Positions 1 to 10,278 of a DNA stretch of 19,454 bases are shown piece after piece. The stretch is from Pleurotus djamor (lineage: Eukaryota > Basidiomycota > Agaricomycetes > Agaricales > Pleurotaceae): the NCBI GenBank assembly GCA_029747585.1, contig JAPEVF010000840.1:1-19454 (forward strand). The letters run 5' to 3'. The translations under genes and the position numbers were made by a program. Numbering within the stretch: the stretch's first letter is position 1; every line of letters starts with the position of its first letter. A model generated the notes under the pieces. That model saw only the letters and a list, made by a program, of their open reading frames with translations. It searched no databases and was not told the origin of the DNA.

Positions 1-74
1 GAAAATGTCCAAAGGTCCGAGGGCAGATGGAAGGAAGATGGAAAAGGACGGCGAAACTGTACAAAGGAAGCGCA

Positions 75-2304
75 TCAACAGACCGCAAATCTTGATTTTG
101 CTCTCATCCTTGCTCCAATCCTCGAAAACACAAACCTGAGCATACCATAAATCAGACAAAGACCACAAAGAGAACGAGGACATCTACTCACGGCAACGGC
201 GCCATAACCGTCATCACACCCGCCAACACCGCCGTAGCACCCACCGTCCCCAACCTCTCATACATCGCCCCCGCAAAAAGCGGGAAACCCGCAGCGAACG
301 AACACCTCATCGCGGTATTTCCCGCCAACGCAGACGCCGCAACGGGTCTGTAAGCTAACACCAAGTACGTGAAGACGGACGTGAAGACGAAGTACACGCC
401 GGTACCGAAGGGGATGGTGNTGAGGATGGGGATGATAGGGTGAANTTGGGGGTATGTTGTGAATGCGAGGAGGAAGAGGGAGAGAGGGATTAGGACGGCA
501 CCGAATTTGGCCATTGTGAGGCGGACTTCGGGGGGTGGGGAGGGTGTGAAGTCGTGGGGGCAGGGTTTTGGGGTGAGGTATTTNGGGTGGGGGTGTGTAG
601 GTGTTTGTAGGTGTGATGTCAGGCATGGGTGTCGATGGACGAGACACGGCGAGCGTTGTTGCGGATCCAAATACAAACGACGATGAATCCAAATGCGAGG
701 CATTCGCAGTCACAGCGGCGAATGGATGCATATTGGACGTTGGTAAAGTCGTCGTCGAGGGATTGACATCGACGTTCGCATGATCGCTAACGTCCATCAA
801 CTTCTCCTGCCTAACCTCCGGGCACCGACAACAAGAAGCAGCGTACCGATTCCACAACGGTTGAGTGGCTGCTCCTAGAATCATGCCGAGACCAATGCCG
901 AGGAAGGTCAGGCCGGTCATTTGCATGTTAAATCCGTGGACGATGCTGAAGATGACCGGGAAGGCTTGGAAGGTGAGGTAGAGGATGCCTAGGACTGAAG
1001 CACTCCTACAGAGGGGGTTAGGATGGATGATGAAAAGGATGGGAATTGAAAGACTGACCATATGTCTAGGAGGAGAGCCATACGATCGAAGAGAATCAAT
1101 TCTAGGCAAGCGAATACATGTGAGGGATGAATCGTAGTAGTAGGAACGAAGCTGACTTACCAAAAGGTTTGTAGCAGCTTATCATTATCGATTCGATGAT
1201 ACTTTTATTGAGTCTATCTAGAGGTGCATAAAACCGAGAATCACCGGTCTCACGACGCATACTACGCGTAGCAGATTAGGAAAGTAGTGCATCACAGGAT
1301 AAGCAGTTGCCCTTACTTTGCGGCCTTGCGCTTCAGCAAGACGGGGGTGTAGGTTTCCGGAACAAACAGAAGAAGGGCTATCAATTGAGCAAATACCCAA
1401 ATCAACATAATTCGGTAGGTCCATCTCCAGTACAAATGTTGGTTGATAAACCTGTGTGATAAAGATGAGAATGGAAAAGCTGAGGAAAAGGAGATCTAAA
1501 TGACAACGTACCCTCCTAAAAGCGGGCCAAGCACTGGTCCGACAAAGGGAGACAAAGTGTAAAAGGCCATAGGACTAAGTAGTGGGTCGGTTGAGTGGAT
1601 GCGCAGGTAAGAGGATAAATATGGACAATGCTTACTTTGCTACTTTGCTAGCTATGAATAGGTCGCTGACTGTTCCACCAGCGACACTAAGAAATGCAGC
1701 CCCACAAAGGCCGGTAAGGAGACGAAAGACCAGGTATACCACTAAAGCGCATTGTGAGATGAATGAGATGAATGGTACGTTGTAGAATGAGAAAGATACT
1801 CACCGATGTCCGGAGCGAAGGTGACGGCCCACGAAAATGCAAACAAGAGGAAGAAAGATGATTGGTAGACGATGTTTCGGCCGTAGACCTCAGATAGTGG
1901 GCTGACGAAGAGAGGGCCTATGCCCAGGCCGAGAACGAACAAAGAAACGGAGAGGACGGCGATGGTGTGTGATACGTTGAATTCTCGTTCAACGCCGACT
2001 TCGGTAAATGCTGCCTGTTCATACCGTTGAAATTAGCTCATTCTAGCTCATTCAAAGGGAACATAGTGCTTACGATAGAAGACAAACTGGTCACACAAAG
2101 GGAGCTTGTACTGATTATGGCCACAGTAAGCCATTTTCTCAATACAGACATTGTCAGAGGGTCTTCCGAGGGGTCAAGCGAGACGAGGAATGGGTCCATG
2201 GTCTCAGCAGGACTATGCTCTTTTGGGTGTTGAGCTTTTTCGGGATCATTTGGGTGAAGTATCTCTGAGCGAGGTAGAGACAAAGTTGATTGTGTTCGTG
2301 ACAT
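75..2304 (-). CDS. DHA1-type major facilitator transporter (TPO/polyamine-like), nine exons, one apparent frame break
   Basis: Proposed exons on the minus strand: 2304-2074, 2014-1804, 1741-1636, 1574-1512, 1451-1317, 1261-1161, 1101-1059, 1005-192, 135-75, all with GT-AG borders and matching phases. The start is the ATG at 2302-2304. The product is about 587 residues and is a multi-pass membrane protein expected to export small molecules by proton antiport. Visible family marks are DPFLVSLDP before the first helix, LFVLGLGIGPLFVSPLSE and YGRN (motif A region), RLLTGLCGAAFLSVAGGTVSD, PFVGPVLGPLLGG (motif C-like) and the WRWTYRIMLIW helix. The loop after GAATQPLWNR is some 85 residues of Ser/Thr/Pro-rich sequence, far longer than I expect here. 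The frame changes by one base near the ambiguous base at 584; dropping that base restores PPPEVRLTMAKFG and the last helices. Further ambiguous bases are at 420 and 445. Family assignment is firm; substrate is unknown. Confidence 0.9.
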
Positions 2305-2669
2305 GAACTGGGGGTGCAGGAAGAGAGGCAGAATGACTCTGAGAGCTTTCCGCCCAGCTGCTTTTGTAATTCGTAGAGTAGGTGTAGAAATAGGATGAAT
2401 TTGTAAAACGGATGATGGGGGTGGGCGACATTTTTATAGAGGGTGCAGTGGCCAGCTGGGCAGCTCGATGGGTGCGGAAGGCGTGAACGATGAGCCCGGC
2501 GACGGTGCTAAATGTCCGACAGTGCGCGGAGGAAATTCTAGAACGGACTCTGTTTATGGCGGTGATCGACGGGGCCTCGATGATCGATAAGTGGCTGTGC
2601 AGGGTCCGTGCATAGGCGCCTATATTTACTTGATATAAATAGTACGCGCAGTTGCAGCGACCAACCACC
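2305..2669. promoter_or_regulatory. Divergent promoter region between the MFS gene and the 2670 gene
   Basis: This 365-bp spacer lies between the start codons of two divergently transcribed genes. For the rightward gene, an AT-rich stretch at 2620-2641 contains gatataaata (2632-2641), ending about 29 bp before the ATG. For the leftward gene, TATAAAAA occurs on the minus strand (complement of 2431-2438), about 127 bp before its start. Either could be a TATA element; this is judged from sequence and position only. Open frames crossing the spacer show no recognisable protein. Confidence 0.45.
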
Positions 2670-3920
2670 ATGGCTCCCAATCTTCGCTCTTCCACCAGCT
2701 CTCCGCGTACCGCTTCTCACGAGGACGATGAAACCCCGAAGTCGTCACCCAGAAAGCCACCTCGCTGCTCAAACTGCGGTCAACTGCGCGCTGGCCACCC
2801 GCGTTCCAAACTTGACTGTCCTTTCCCAAAAGCCACCGACAGCAACATCTCTGATGCTCTTGAAACTCTCCACATCCAGGCTTCATCTTCAGCGACGCGA
2901 GTACCTACCACACCGAGTAAACGGTCTACGACTACATCGTCGGATGATACGACAAGTACAAGCACGACGACTCCCCAGCGATCAACCACTCGAGGGCGCA
3001 AGTCTCTACAGCCCACTCCCAATCACACACCCCTACGCAACTCCCCCTTCAATCTTGATGAAATCACTGAAAGGGATGACGCAGCCAGACGTTTGCGGCG
3101 CCGATCCGCTCAAGGCAATTTAATGCCTTCAGAGTCTCTCAACTCCATCTCGACTACGTCTAGTGCGATTCTACGCAATCTTGATCCTCGGAATTCCACC
3201 CATGACGAAGATGACGAAAGCACCGACGAAACAGCCGTTCTGAACGCAAAGATTGTCCGCTGGCAGGACACGGTCGCTTCGTCTGGTCGCCTCACGTTGC
3301 CCAACACGCCACCTCCGAAAGGTAGGAAGAAAGTCACTGGACGGAAGGCGATCATGCCTGGAACACTCAATACTCCCTCGCCTTGGTCTAGCATGCTCTC
3401 TACCGATCCAAACGCCTTTGAGGAATGCAAACCGTCTTATGATAATGAAAACTCCCCTGATCACTCTCAAGAGCTCTCCAGCACACAAGCCACCAGTGGC
3501 ACTAATCCCGAACAACCTCCCGCTCCCACCGAAGAACCACCTAGACGTCCCAACGCACTCAGGCGATCCATGACCGTCGAACAAGTCGATAAATTCCTCG
3601 ATTGCCTTCGACACGCTCCCGTTGCTGCACAAGTATTTTCCGTGCCTGAGGCGAATATTCCTGGCATCCTTTCGGGTGCGAATAAGATGGGACACTACGC
3701 ACGACCTCTAGATTCTACTGACGACGCTGATGATGACGAGGTGCATGTTATCATCGGGAGGTCGGAGGAAAGCGTGGACAAGCTGATTCGCAGCCTGCGG
3801 ACAACAGGGACAGGGGTGGATGCAAAGAAGAAAAAGGGGGGCAGGGTTAGTTTGGGCACCTTTGCGGGTGGTGCTGTTGTTGGTGCCGTGGCTACAATTA
3901 CAGGTCTTGCTTATTCTTGA
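2670..3920 (+). CDS. Hypothetical protein with N-terminal CxxC-H-C knuckle and C-terminal hydrophobic tail
   Basis: Single exon, 416 residues. The ATG at 2670 has a good context (accaccATGg); the in-frame sequence just upstream has no other ATG. Residues 33-50 read CSNCGQLRAGHPRSKLDC, giving Cys33, Cys36, His43 and Cys50, a possible zinc knuckle. I have the impression that this CSNCG...AGHPR pattern is common in basidiomycete hypothetical proteins. Residues about 60-330 are low-complexity, rich in Ser, Thr, Pro and charged residues, and probably disordered. A more ordered stretch near 300-365 contains RRPNALRRSMTVEQVDKFLD. The last 24 residues (VSLGTFAGGAVVGAVATITG and four more) follow a KKKKGGR cluster and look like a single membrane anchor with the bulk on the cytosolic side. 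The gene is convergent with the gene at 4162, about 240 bp away. No function can be assigned. Confidence 0.85.
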   Translation: MAPNLRSSTSSPRTASHEDDETPKSSPRKPPRCSNCGQLRAGHPRSKLDCPFPKATDSNISDALETLHIQASSSATRVPTTPSKRSTTTSSDDTTSTSTTTPQRSTTRGRKSLQPTPNHTPLRNSPFNLDEITERDDAARRLRRRSAQGNLMPSESLNSISTTSSAILRNLDPRNSTHDEDDESTDETAVLNAKIVRWQDTVASSGRLTLPNTPPPKGRKKVTGRKAIMPGTLNTPSPWSSMLSTDPNAFEECKPSYDNENSPDHSQELSSTQATSGTNPEQPPAPTEEPPRRPNALRRSMTVEQVDKFLDCLRHAPVAAQVFSVPEANIPGILSGANKMGHYARPLDSTDDADDDEVHVIIGRSEESVDKLIRSLRTTGTGVDAKKKKGGRVSLGTFAGGAVVGAVATITGLAYS

Positions 3921-4161
3921 GGTTTTTTCTTTTCGATGCCCATCTTGCTCAACTGTCCTCTGCAATTTTACCCACTACATATCGTACCTTTTCTCCGTTG
4001 TCCATTCTCCATACGCATTGAAGTTTCGCGTCGAATAATTCAAGTGCGCCGTACATCATTCTATATTACTGGTACGTTACTCTATCTTATGGCGTACTTT
4101 ACCAACTACAATTCTGCATGAATCCAGGTACGAACCCAGGTTACGGACAGCTTCAATGTTC

Positions 4162-5464
4162 TTAATGTCCCCATCCACGCCATGCAGGCTGCGGACTACC
4201 CCCATGTCCAAATCCACCACATCCATGATGCGGATCAACTCCAGGTGTAGATCCACTGGCTACAGGATGCGGACCTTTTCCAGATGGCGGAGCAACCGCA
4301 GGTACCGTTTGAGGTTGCGGTTTGAATACTGCAGGAGGGTTCTTCTTGAGAGGTCGTGTTGTAAAGCAACAAGCCTTGGCTTTTCCTTTCCCATTCGCAT
4401 TTGGTGGCTGCGATGGCGGACCCTCAGGAACAGGAATGCGGTTGACAGGCTTTAGGCATCCCTTCGGCGCTGGAGGATGGGACACTTCCCCATTACCATC
4501 ACCATCAGGGCCTATCCGATGGTTCTTGAGCCCGAGACGATTGGACGGGCCATTAACGTTGACAGCGTTAATGACAAGGCCACCAAAACCTTCGACCAAC
4601 CCGTTCAGCCCATTAGCAGGAATCCCGGCTTCGTTGCGATTAGCACTGATATTCAGGAAATCAAAGAAGGAACTGGGGTCGGAGACGGAGTCTGGTAACT
4701 CGAGGTTGAGAGAGAGTCTATCCTCGGTGGTGTAGCGGAGAGGGGCTTTCTGCATAGTTTTCCCCGGATTGCGGTTACCAGCTTGAGGCAGAGGATGATG
4801 GGGCTGGTTTGCGACTTGGACCATGGTGCGGTTTGATTGAGACACTCTGACATGACGGGGGTCTGTGGGGTCCCAGGACACATCAGAGTTGGTGGTGGAG
4901 TGGATAGAAAGCCTGAAAAAGGAGAACGTAGTGAAGCCGCAATGAGCACGTATCTCTAGAAGAATATGCTGATAAAATTTTTTTCTTACCAATTTCTATT
5001 TCCGTTGCCGTTGATGCCACCAATGCGTTCAACAACTGGAGCGACCTGAGGGGGACGTTTGGACATAGCCGCCAAAGGTTTGGGTGGATCATCATCAGGC
5101 TCGTCCTCGTCATTGATACGGACCAACGTGATAATCAACTTTTGACGAAACCTCTGGCTGATCGCCCTGATTGTCGCGTCGAACGAGGTGAAGAATGTGG
5201 TGATGTCAAATTTGGTTGTGTCGTTGGAATATAATCTGGGATTGACGCGACGGATGGCTTCGGCGAGTCTAGGAATCTCGCTGACGGCGCACCACCATTC
5301 GTCAGCGGTCTTGGGGTCCATAAACTTCAGTTCGACTTGGTTAACATGGAATGCCGGATCAATGTTGCTCTAGGTGTCAAAGAATACGTTAGCCAACCAC
5401 TCTGACGTGCCATGTACGACAAGAAGGTAACACGAACATCAGTAACATAAGCGTAGAAAACCAT
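4162..5464 (-). CDS. Tandem family member 1 (divergent copy), MVFYAY/ADEWW protein with long Pro/Gly/Asn-rich tail
   Basis: Exons on the minus strand: 5464-5438 (27 nt, MVFYAYVTD), 5369-4990 (380 nt) and 4912-4162 (751 nt), giving 385 residues. The exon 1 donor is GTTCGT, also used in the copy at 9401. Intron 2 splits a Trp codon (TG|G) as in the other copies. Shared features are ADEWW (residues 31-35), a helix-like stretch with RVNPRLYSND, then FRQKLIITL. After the split Trp comes LSIHSTT...NRTMVQV, matching FYIRSTSD...DRTMFRV in the siblings, and FFDFLNIS matching FFEFGNFS. Relative to them it gains an acidic/Pro insertion (NDEDEPDDDPPKP) before intron 2 and replaces the KKPGWELVN end with about 150 residues rich in Pro, Gly and Asn, ending GGFGHGGSPQPAWRGWGH. 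No signal peptide or membrane segment is visible, so a cytosolic protein is likely. Function unknown. Confidence 0.8.
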
Positions 5465-5530
5465 GTTGGGGTCTTGAGGATTCAAAGCGGAGCAGTCGTA
5501 GCTTGATGGACACGAACAGAAGCGCGAGTC

Positions 5531-5537
5531 TTTTATA
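5531..5537 (-). promoter_or_regulatory. TATA-like box upstream of tandem copy 1
   Basis: The minus strand reads GTGTATAAAAGA here, placing TATAAAA about 67 bp upstream of the start codon at 5464. Each of the other three copies has a similar element 50-75 bp before its ATG, which supports a core-promoter role. Confidence 0.5.
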
Positions 5538-6448
5538 CACCTGTTGCGCGCTCTGACTTAGAGCCTATAAACTCTTTAGGATAAGGCCTCCGACATGGTC
5601 GAGATCGGAGGCTCAGCAGTTGACCTTCCATTGCAATCGCTAACATCGACTAACCAAATAGAAGATCAAAGCTGAGCAGTTGCATTTGTCCATATGCGTG
5701 ATGTTATGTTGAGACATCGGAGAATTTGTTTTCTGAGAAACCACTTACCTCGGCCTCGACGGATTGACGCGCTTCTGGAAAGGGAAGAGGAGTACACAGC
5801 GTCTGTGGTAAATCGCCTTGTACGAAGATACTGCACAGCCGCCGTTCCGCCGTTCCAACTTAGGCTGTGCAAGAAAGAATTTGGACGTCGTTGTTCAATG
5901 GGACGGTTGGCGGTGAACATAACGAATTATTCAGACTTTAACAAGACTTTAAGCACGATAAGTCATGAAAAGCAAAGTATCCATACAGTCACACTCACGA
6001 CGCCTCGGATAACCGACCCCATAGGGAGTCATAAAGGCGCTTCGCTCTTTAACATAGAAGCCCTCAAACTGCGTAATTCTCGGTTGATATCAAGCCCGAG
6101 CGTTTGTATGAGCAATTATAGCGTTGTGCCTTGTAATTAGTGGTGTAAACATATGGTCTGAAGGATTTGAAGGAACTTAAAACTCACCATGGGGATGCGA
6201 GGCGCTCCAAAGGCGCTCGGCTCGCATGTACTACGCCAGAAGTAGAAGTTGGCGTTAGACGATTCTGGGATTTGAATGACATAGGTACTACGGGGCTGTA
6301 AAGACTCCGTGATGAAAAGACAAAGAGTACCTTGCTTGTTGGTCGATGAGGCACTGTCCTTGATGATGGGATGGATCAAGGACCCTAGACCCGACCCAAG
6401 TGGTCGTGAACTTGATTAGCGACTCACCTAGTTGGACTGATTGTCATG

Positions 6449-6504
6449 CCATCAAGACATAGGATCCATTGCATCAAGGCATAGCATTGCATCAAGACAT
6501 AGGA
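6449..6504. repeat. Three imperfect copies of a 16-nt repeat
   Basis: The units ccatcaagacatagga (6449-6464), gcatcaaggcatagca (6471-6486) and gcatcaagacatagga (6489-6504) are near-identical and lie in the same orientation, spaced 18-22 bp start to start. They sit in the non-coding stretch between tandem copies 1 and 2. Role unknown; replication slippage is the simplest origin. Confidence 0.7.
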
Positions 6505-7395
6505 GTCCGTTGAGCACGAACTAAACTAGAGCACGAGGGGAAATCAAGTATCAACGACTTCGAAGCATTGGCAACTATTGGAGTCGGACCTAAGGCAAGG
6601 GTTGGGACTCGGGAGAGCACTGGGAGTCCTCAGTCGGAGGCTATGTGTAGTTCAAAATACTATCCTGGGTCCGAGAAAATGCGATGAAGTTACAGGTGTT
6701 CCTTGGTGGAGGATGTGCCTTGAGCCTGAACCTTGAGTTTGCCTGACTGATTACCTGAACTGGGAAGCAACTAAGAAGCGCTGTCTCCGCGCTTGACCCC
6801 AGACGAAGTCCGCGGGAAACTCCGAAAGACTTCCAAACTTCCATGTCGTCCTTCCATAGTATCATATGTTTCACAACTACTGACACGACACGGGTATACA
6901 GCCGTGTGCTCCACTTCTGAAGCGGTATACTTACCACATAATCTCCTTCGGTCGTGCCTTTCATATTTTAGGCGCAAGGTCTTGAATGTCCCGCTTTGAA
7001 GGCAGTCCGCATCTGGCCTTTTCTGGCCATATCATCAATGGGTTAGAACACCAAAGGTTGGTTGCACCATGTATGACTCGCAGTGCAGCCTCACTGGAGA
7101 CTGATAAGTTAACTATTCTGATATGCTCCAGATACACTCTGATGGCAGTGTCTTTCTCATGGCTTACCTGGTGAGTCACTTTGGATACGGTTAACCAAGG
7201 ATATGGAATAGGGTGACCGTTATCGTTCTGGGCTGTTTACTCTTCGCGAAAGAATCTGCCTTGAGCCAGTACCTCCTGGATCTCAAGTATTCAAACGGGT
7301 TACACTACTTCTCCGTTCGGTTCTTTGAGTATACGTACAACACACATCCTGCATCCCTAGTTTACATAAAATAACTCGAGACGAAAGCCTACTCC

Positions 7396-8202
7396 TCAGT
7401 TGACCAGCTCCCAGCCGGGTTTCCTTGGTGCGCCTGCATCTACATTCTCGAAGACAACACCCCAATCCCTGGCAACGAAACGACCCGAGGCCAAATTTCC
7501 GAAATCGAATACCCAATCGCTCAACCCACTGATCAGGTCTCCTGTACTGTTGATGCTGATATCAGTGTCGGGATACATCTTGAGAGAAACGTCGTCTGTG
7601 CCAATGAGGACGGCCTTGTCGGAAAGCTTAGAGCCAGTGACTTGGAACATGGTACGGTTCGACTTCGACGTGGTAACGCGGTTGGTAGACGAGTTGTAGT
7701 ACCAGTAAGTTGTGCGATCGGATGTAGACCGGATGTAGAACCTGCGACGGTAACGTTAGCTCGTCAGGATGTTCGATGAAAATTACAGTATCTGGTGTAT
7801 CTTACCAATTACCGCTGACACGATCGACAACGGGGGAATGGTTGAGGATGGTTTCGAGACCCCGCCCACCACGATCGTTGAGTAGTGTCATGATCAACTT
7901 TCCTCGGAATTTCGCACTGATATCCTTGAGACGTGCATCGTCGTAGAACGAGTAGATGTTGAAGAAAGTTGTGTTGTGGGTGTAGAACTCAGGGTTGACA
8001 CGCTGAACGGACTTGGTGAGGAAGTCATTGGGGCTGGTGCTGACTGCACGCCACCATTCGTCGGCAATACCAGCGCTTGAGAACGTTAGGAGGATTCTCC
8101 AGACGACGTCGTTGTTGATCTACGTTCCAAAGTGAAAGTAAGCAAACGGCTGAACTTTTTATAGAAAAAGCGTACCTCAGAAATATAGGCGTAGAAGACC
8201 AT
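7396..8202 (-). CDS. Tandem family member 2, MVFYAYISE/ADEWW two-domain protein
   Basis: Exons: 8202-8176 (27 nt, MVFYAYISE), 8119-7806 (314 nt), 7741-7396 (346 nt), giving 228 residues. Donors are GTACGC and GTAAGA; acceptors GTAG and GCAG. Residues 10-113 form an N-terminal unit with ADEWWRAVSTSPNDFLTKSV, YTHNTTFFNIYSFYDDARLK and FRGKLIMTLLNDRGGRG. The phase-2 intron splits the Trp114 codon. Residues 114-228 begin WFYIRSTSDRTTYWYY, continue SNRTMFQVTG, and alternate hydrophobic and polar residues in a way that suggests an all-beta domain, ending in RKPGWELVN before the stop. There is no signal peptide, no transmembrane segment and few cysteines, so a soluble intracellular protein is inferred. 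It is less similar to members 3 and 4 than they are to each other. I do not recognise the family. Confidence 0.88.
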
Positions 8203-9400
8203 GTTGCTAAAATCTTCAAAAGCTGCGTTGGCCTAATGAAACTTACTTCGAGACATGGTCATTTTATACGACCGCTAAGTTACCTATTCCAGTATTGGAA
8301 TATGAAGCCAAACAGATTCAAGCACTTGGTCAGGCCCAGGGGCTGTTGGACGCTGTTACAGCATTGATAATGACATGGAAGACAGGAGAACGTCCATGAC
8401 CGTCTGGTGAAGCGAACAACGAGCGAAATTGATTGACCGTTGAAACGTCGCCATTCAGTCGCTTCGAGAGTTCCAAAGATTTAACGTGATGGAATAGCAT
8501 AATGTGGGCTGGTAAAGTGCCAAGCGCTGCGTGTTGCTCGTTTACAAAGAAAATCTGGTTTTGGCTGAATCCTGACGCGAAGTCCAACAGGGGTCGCACA
8601 GGGATACATGGACACGTCAACAGCGAGTTCAGTAACAGAAGCGGGGACAAAAACCACCCGAGTAGAAGCAAAGGTGTGAGAGAGATAGAGCAAGGTGCAG
8701 CTTTCTTTGACTGTTCTCGAAATCACTTTCGAAGGCATGATGTCTGGTACCTTGGTCGCACCCTAACCGATTGGACGCGTCAGGAGAATGAGCGTGTGTC
8801 TTCTCAACTATTTGTCTTTGGTGACGTGATAAGACGTACGAAACTATTGAACGGTCGAAGAGTGGATGGAGCGACGCCATGTCTCACACGAACGACAGTG
8901 CTGTTGAAATTTGAATCGTTACGAGGCAATTGGGTGGGGGCGAATAAAGATGCCAACGGTGAACGGAACTACTCCGACTTACAGAAAGGTACTCACTGCA
9001 GACAGAGAAGCCCGTTGGATTCGAACGTCACCCCAAGTTCAATAAATCAACAAGCTCAAGAAAAGAGTTCGCTACTCCCATGACTCCAGAAAGAACCGGA
9101 ACCTGAAGGGATGAGCGGGAAAGCTGTTTGAGGATCGGGTATGGGACACGAAAGAAGAGATGAGAAGCGTTTCATACACCACGTATGCAAGCGACGTGAT
9201 GAGAGTGCTCCATTCGGGGAGTCGGGTTGTCCGTAGCTACGGAATATGGCTGACTTCCGATCCAGGATTTCGAGCAAACCCATGTTGTCCATACCAAGGG
9301 AGTACATATATAACAACAATCAAATTACATTCAACTTGTGATCCGTTGGACCAAGAGTGGACGTGAAACTACACTTCATCTTGTTCTAAATTCATAATCC
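8203..9400. other. Gene-poor spacer between tandem copies 2 and 3
   Basis: About 1.2 kb. The minus strand holds a TATAAAA element at 8262-8268, about 60 bp before the copy 2 start. Open frames of 60-190 codons occur on both strands, but none has good coding character, splice support or a recognisable motif. I see no RNA gene and no clear remnant of the neighbouring family. Confidence 0.5.
8262..8268 (-). promoter_or_regulatory. TATA-like box upstream of tandem copy 2
   Basis: The minus strand reads CGTATAAAATGACC. TATAAAA lies about 60 bp upstream of the start codon at 8202, in line with the other copies of the family. Confidence 0.45.
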
Positions 9401-10204
9401 CTAGTTTACAAGTTCCCAGCCAGGTTTCTTTGGTGAATCCGCATCAACATTCTCAAAGGAAATACTATATTCCCCTTGGACGAATCGTCCCTTGGAGAAA
9501 TTGCCAAATTCGAAGAACCAACTGTCCGATCCAGCATACAAAGACCCAGCGCTGTCAATCTGGACCTTGGAGCTGGGGTAAGCCATGAGTGACACGCTGT
9601 CGGAGCGTATCAAGATGGTCTTGTCTTCGACATCGGTGCCTGTAACGCGGAACATTGTACGGTCGGTCTTAGACGTCCTGACTCGTCTGCTACTCGTGTC
9701 GTAGTACCAGTAAGTACTCTGGTCAGATGTAGAGCGGATGTAGAACCTGGGGATGGTCAGGTGAGTGCGGAGATCCAAGCGCAAGTTATGGATGATCTTT
9801 ACCAATCGCCACTGGCATGTTCGGTGTAATTTCCCTTGTTCGAGAATATGTCAAGCCCCCTACCAGCTCGATCGTTGATCCAGGTGATGATGAGCCTTCC
9901 CCGAAACTTCGAGGAGATGTCCTTGAGCCTTGCATCTTCGAAGAAATAATAAGTGTTGAAGAGGGTGGTATCGTGAGTGTACATCTCGCTGCTGATGCGC
10001 TTGATTGCCTTGGTAAGGAATCCGTTGGGACTGGTACTGACTGCGCGCCACCACTCATCGGCGGTAGCAGCGTCCGCGAAAGCAAACAAGCCTCGCAAGA
10101 CGGCATCGTTGTTGGCCTTTGGACAGAATTGAATCGTTAGTACAAGCGTAGTGGCGCGGACGCAGGGAGCGGCGAACCTCTGAGATGTAGGCGTAGAAAA
10201 CCAT
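9401..10204 (-). CDS. Tandem family member 3, MVFYAYISE/ADEWW two-domain protein
   Basis: Exons: 10204-10178 (27 nt, MVFYAYISE), 10116-9803 (314 nt), 9746-9401 (346 nt), giving 228 residues, exactly the lengths of member 2. Donors are GTTCGC and GTAAAG. The N-terminal unit carries ADEWWRAVSTSPNGFLTKAI, MYTHDTTLFNTYYFFEDARL and FRGRLIITWINDRAGRG. The split Trp codon is followed by FYIRSTSDQSTYWYYD, DRTMFRVTGTDVEDKTILIR, SWFFEFGNFSKGRFV and the KKPGWELVN end. By eye the exon 2 product differs from member 4 at about 17 of 105 residues, so these two are the most recent duplicates. The Trp/Tyr-rich sequence and absent signal peptide suggest a soluble protein, possibly binding carbohydrate or protein, but that is speculation. 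Confidence 0.9.
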
Positions 10205-10240
10205 TGCTAAGCACTTGGAAATCAAATGTGGGTTGTCGAC

Positions 10241-10268
10241 CTGAGGAAGCTCAAGCTATCTTCCTCAG
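10241..10268. promoter_or_regulatory. Perfect 9-bp inverted repeat between TATA box and start of tandem copy 3
   Basis: ctgaggaag (10241-10249) and cttcctcag (10260-10268) are exact reverse complements separated by 10 bp. The element lies 37-64 bp upstream of the copy 3 start codon, just downstream of a TATA-like box in the direction of transcription. It could be a dyad for a dimeric regulator or a 5' leader hairpin. The same palindrome is not evident before the other copies. Confidence 0.4.
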
Positions 10269-10270
10269 CT

Positions 10271-10278
10271 GTTATAAA
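10271..10278 (-). promoter_or_regulatory. TATA-like box upstream of tandem copy 3
   Basis: The minus strand reads TTTATAAC about 67 bp before the start codon at 10204, at a position like those in the other copies and immediately upstream of the inverted repeat at 10241-10268. Confidence 0.4.

Larger units (their letters stand above)
5465..7395. other. 1.9-kb stretch between tandem copies 1 and 2; possible unresolved or decayed spliced gene
   Basis: I cannot support a complete gene here. On the minus strand there are several strong splice signals beside short open stretches. A GTAAGTAT donor begins at 6934. An acceptor TTTACAG precedes an open 108-nt stretch (6295-6188: RSTYVIQIPESSNANFY..., closed by GTGAGT). 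A further open stretch ends VEAE at a GTAAGT donor (5748). They do not join into one convincing protein and match no family I know. They may be pieces of a real gene, a decayed gene or chance. The interval also holds the promoter of copy 1 and a short direct repeat at 6449-6504. Confidence 0.3.

Noticed and set aside
6799..6822. Minus-strand peptide EFPADFVWG resembling the start of family 1 glycosidases
   Set aside because: The similarity covers only about nine residues, the frame does not continue into further family motifs, and no such gene follows.
9017..9026. GTTCGAATCC on the minus strand, like a tRNA T-loop
   Set aside because: The flanking bases do not form a five-pair T stem, and no D arm, anticodon arm or acceptor stem could be found at the right distance.
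8502..9083. Plus-strand open frame of about 190 codons
   Set aside because: Composition is not protein-like, it has no recognisable motif or splice support, and overlapping frames of similar quality exist on the other strand.
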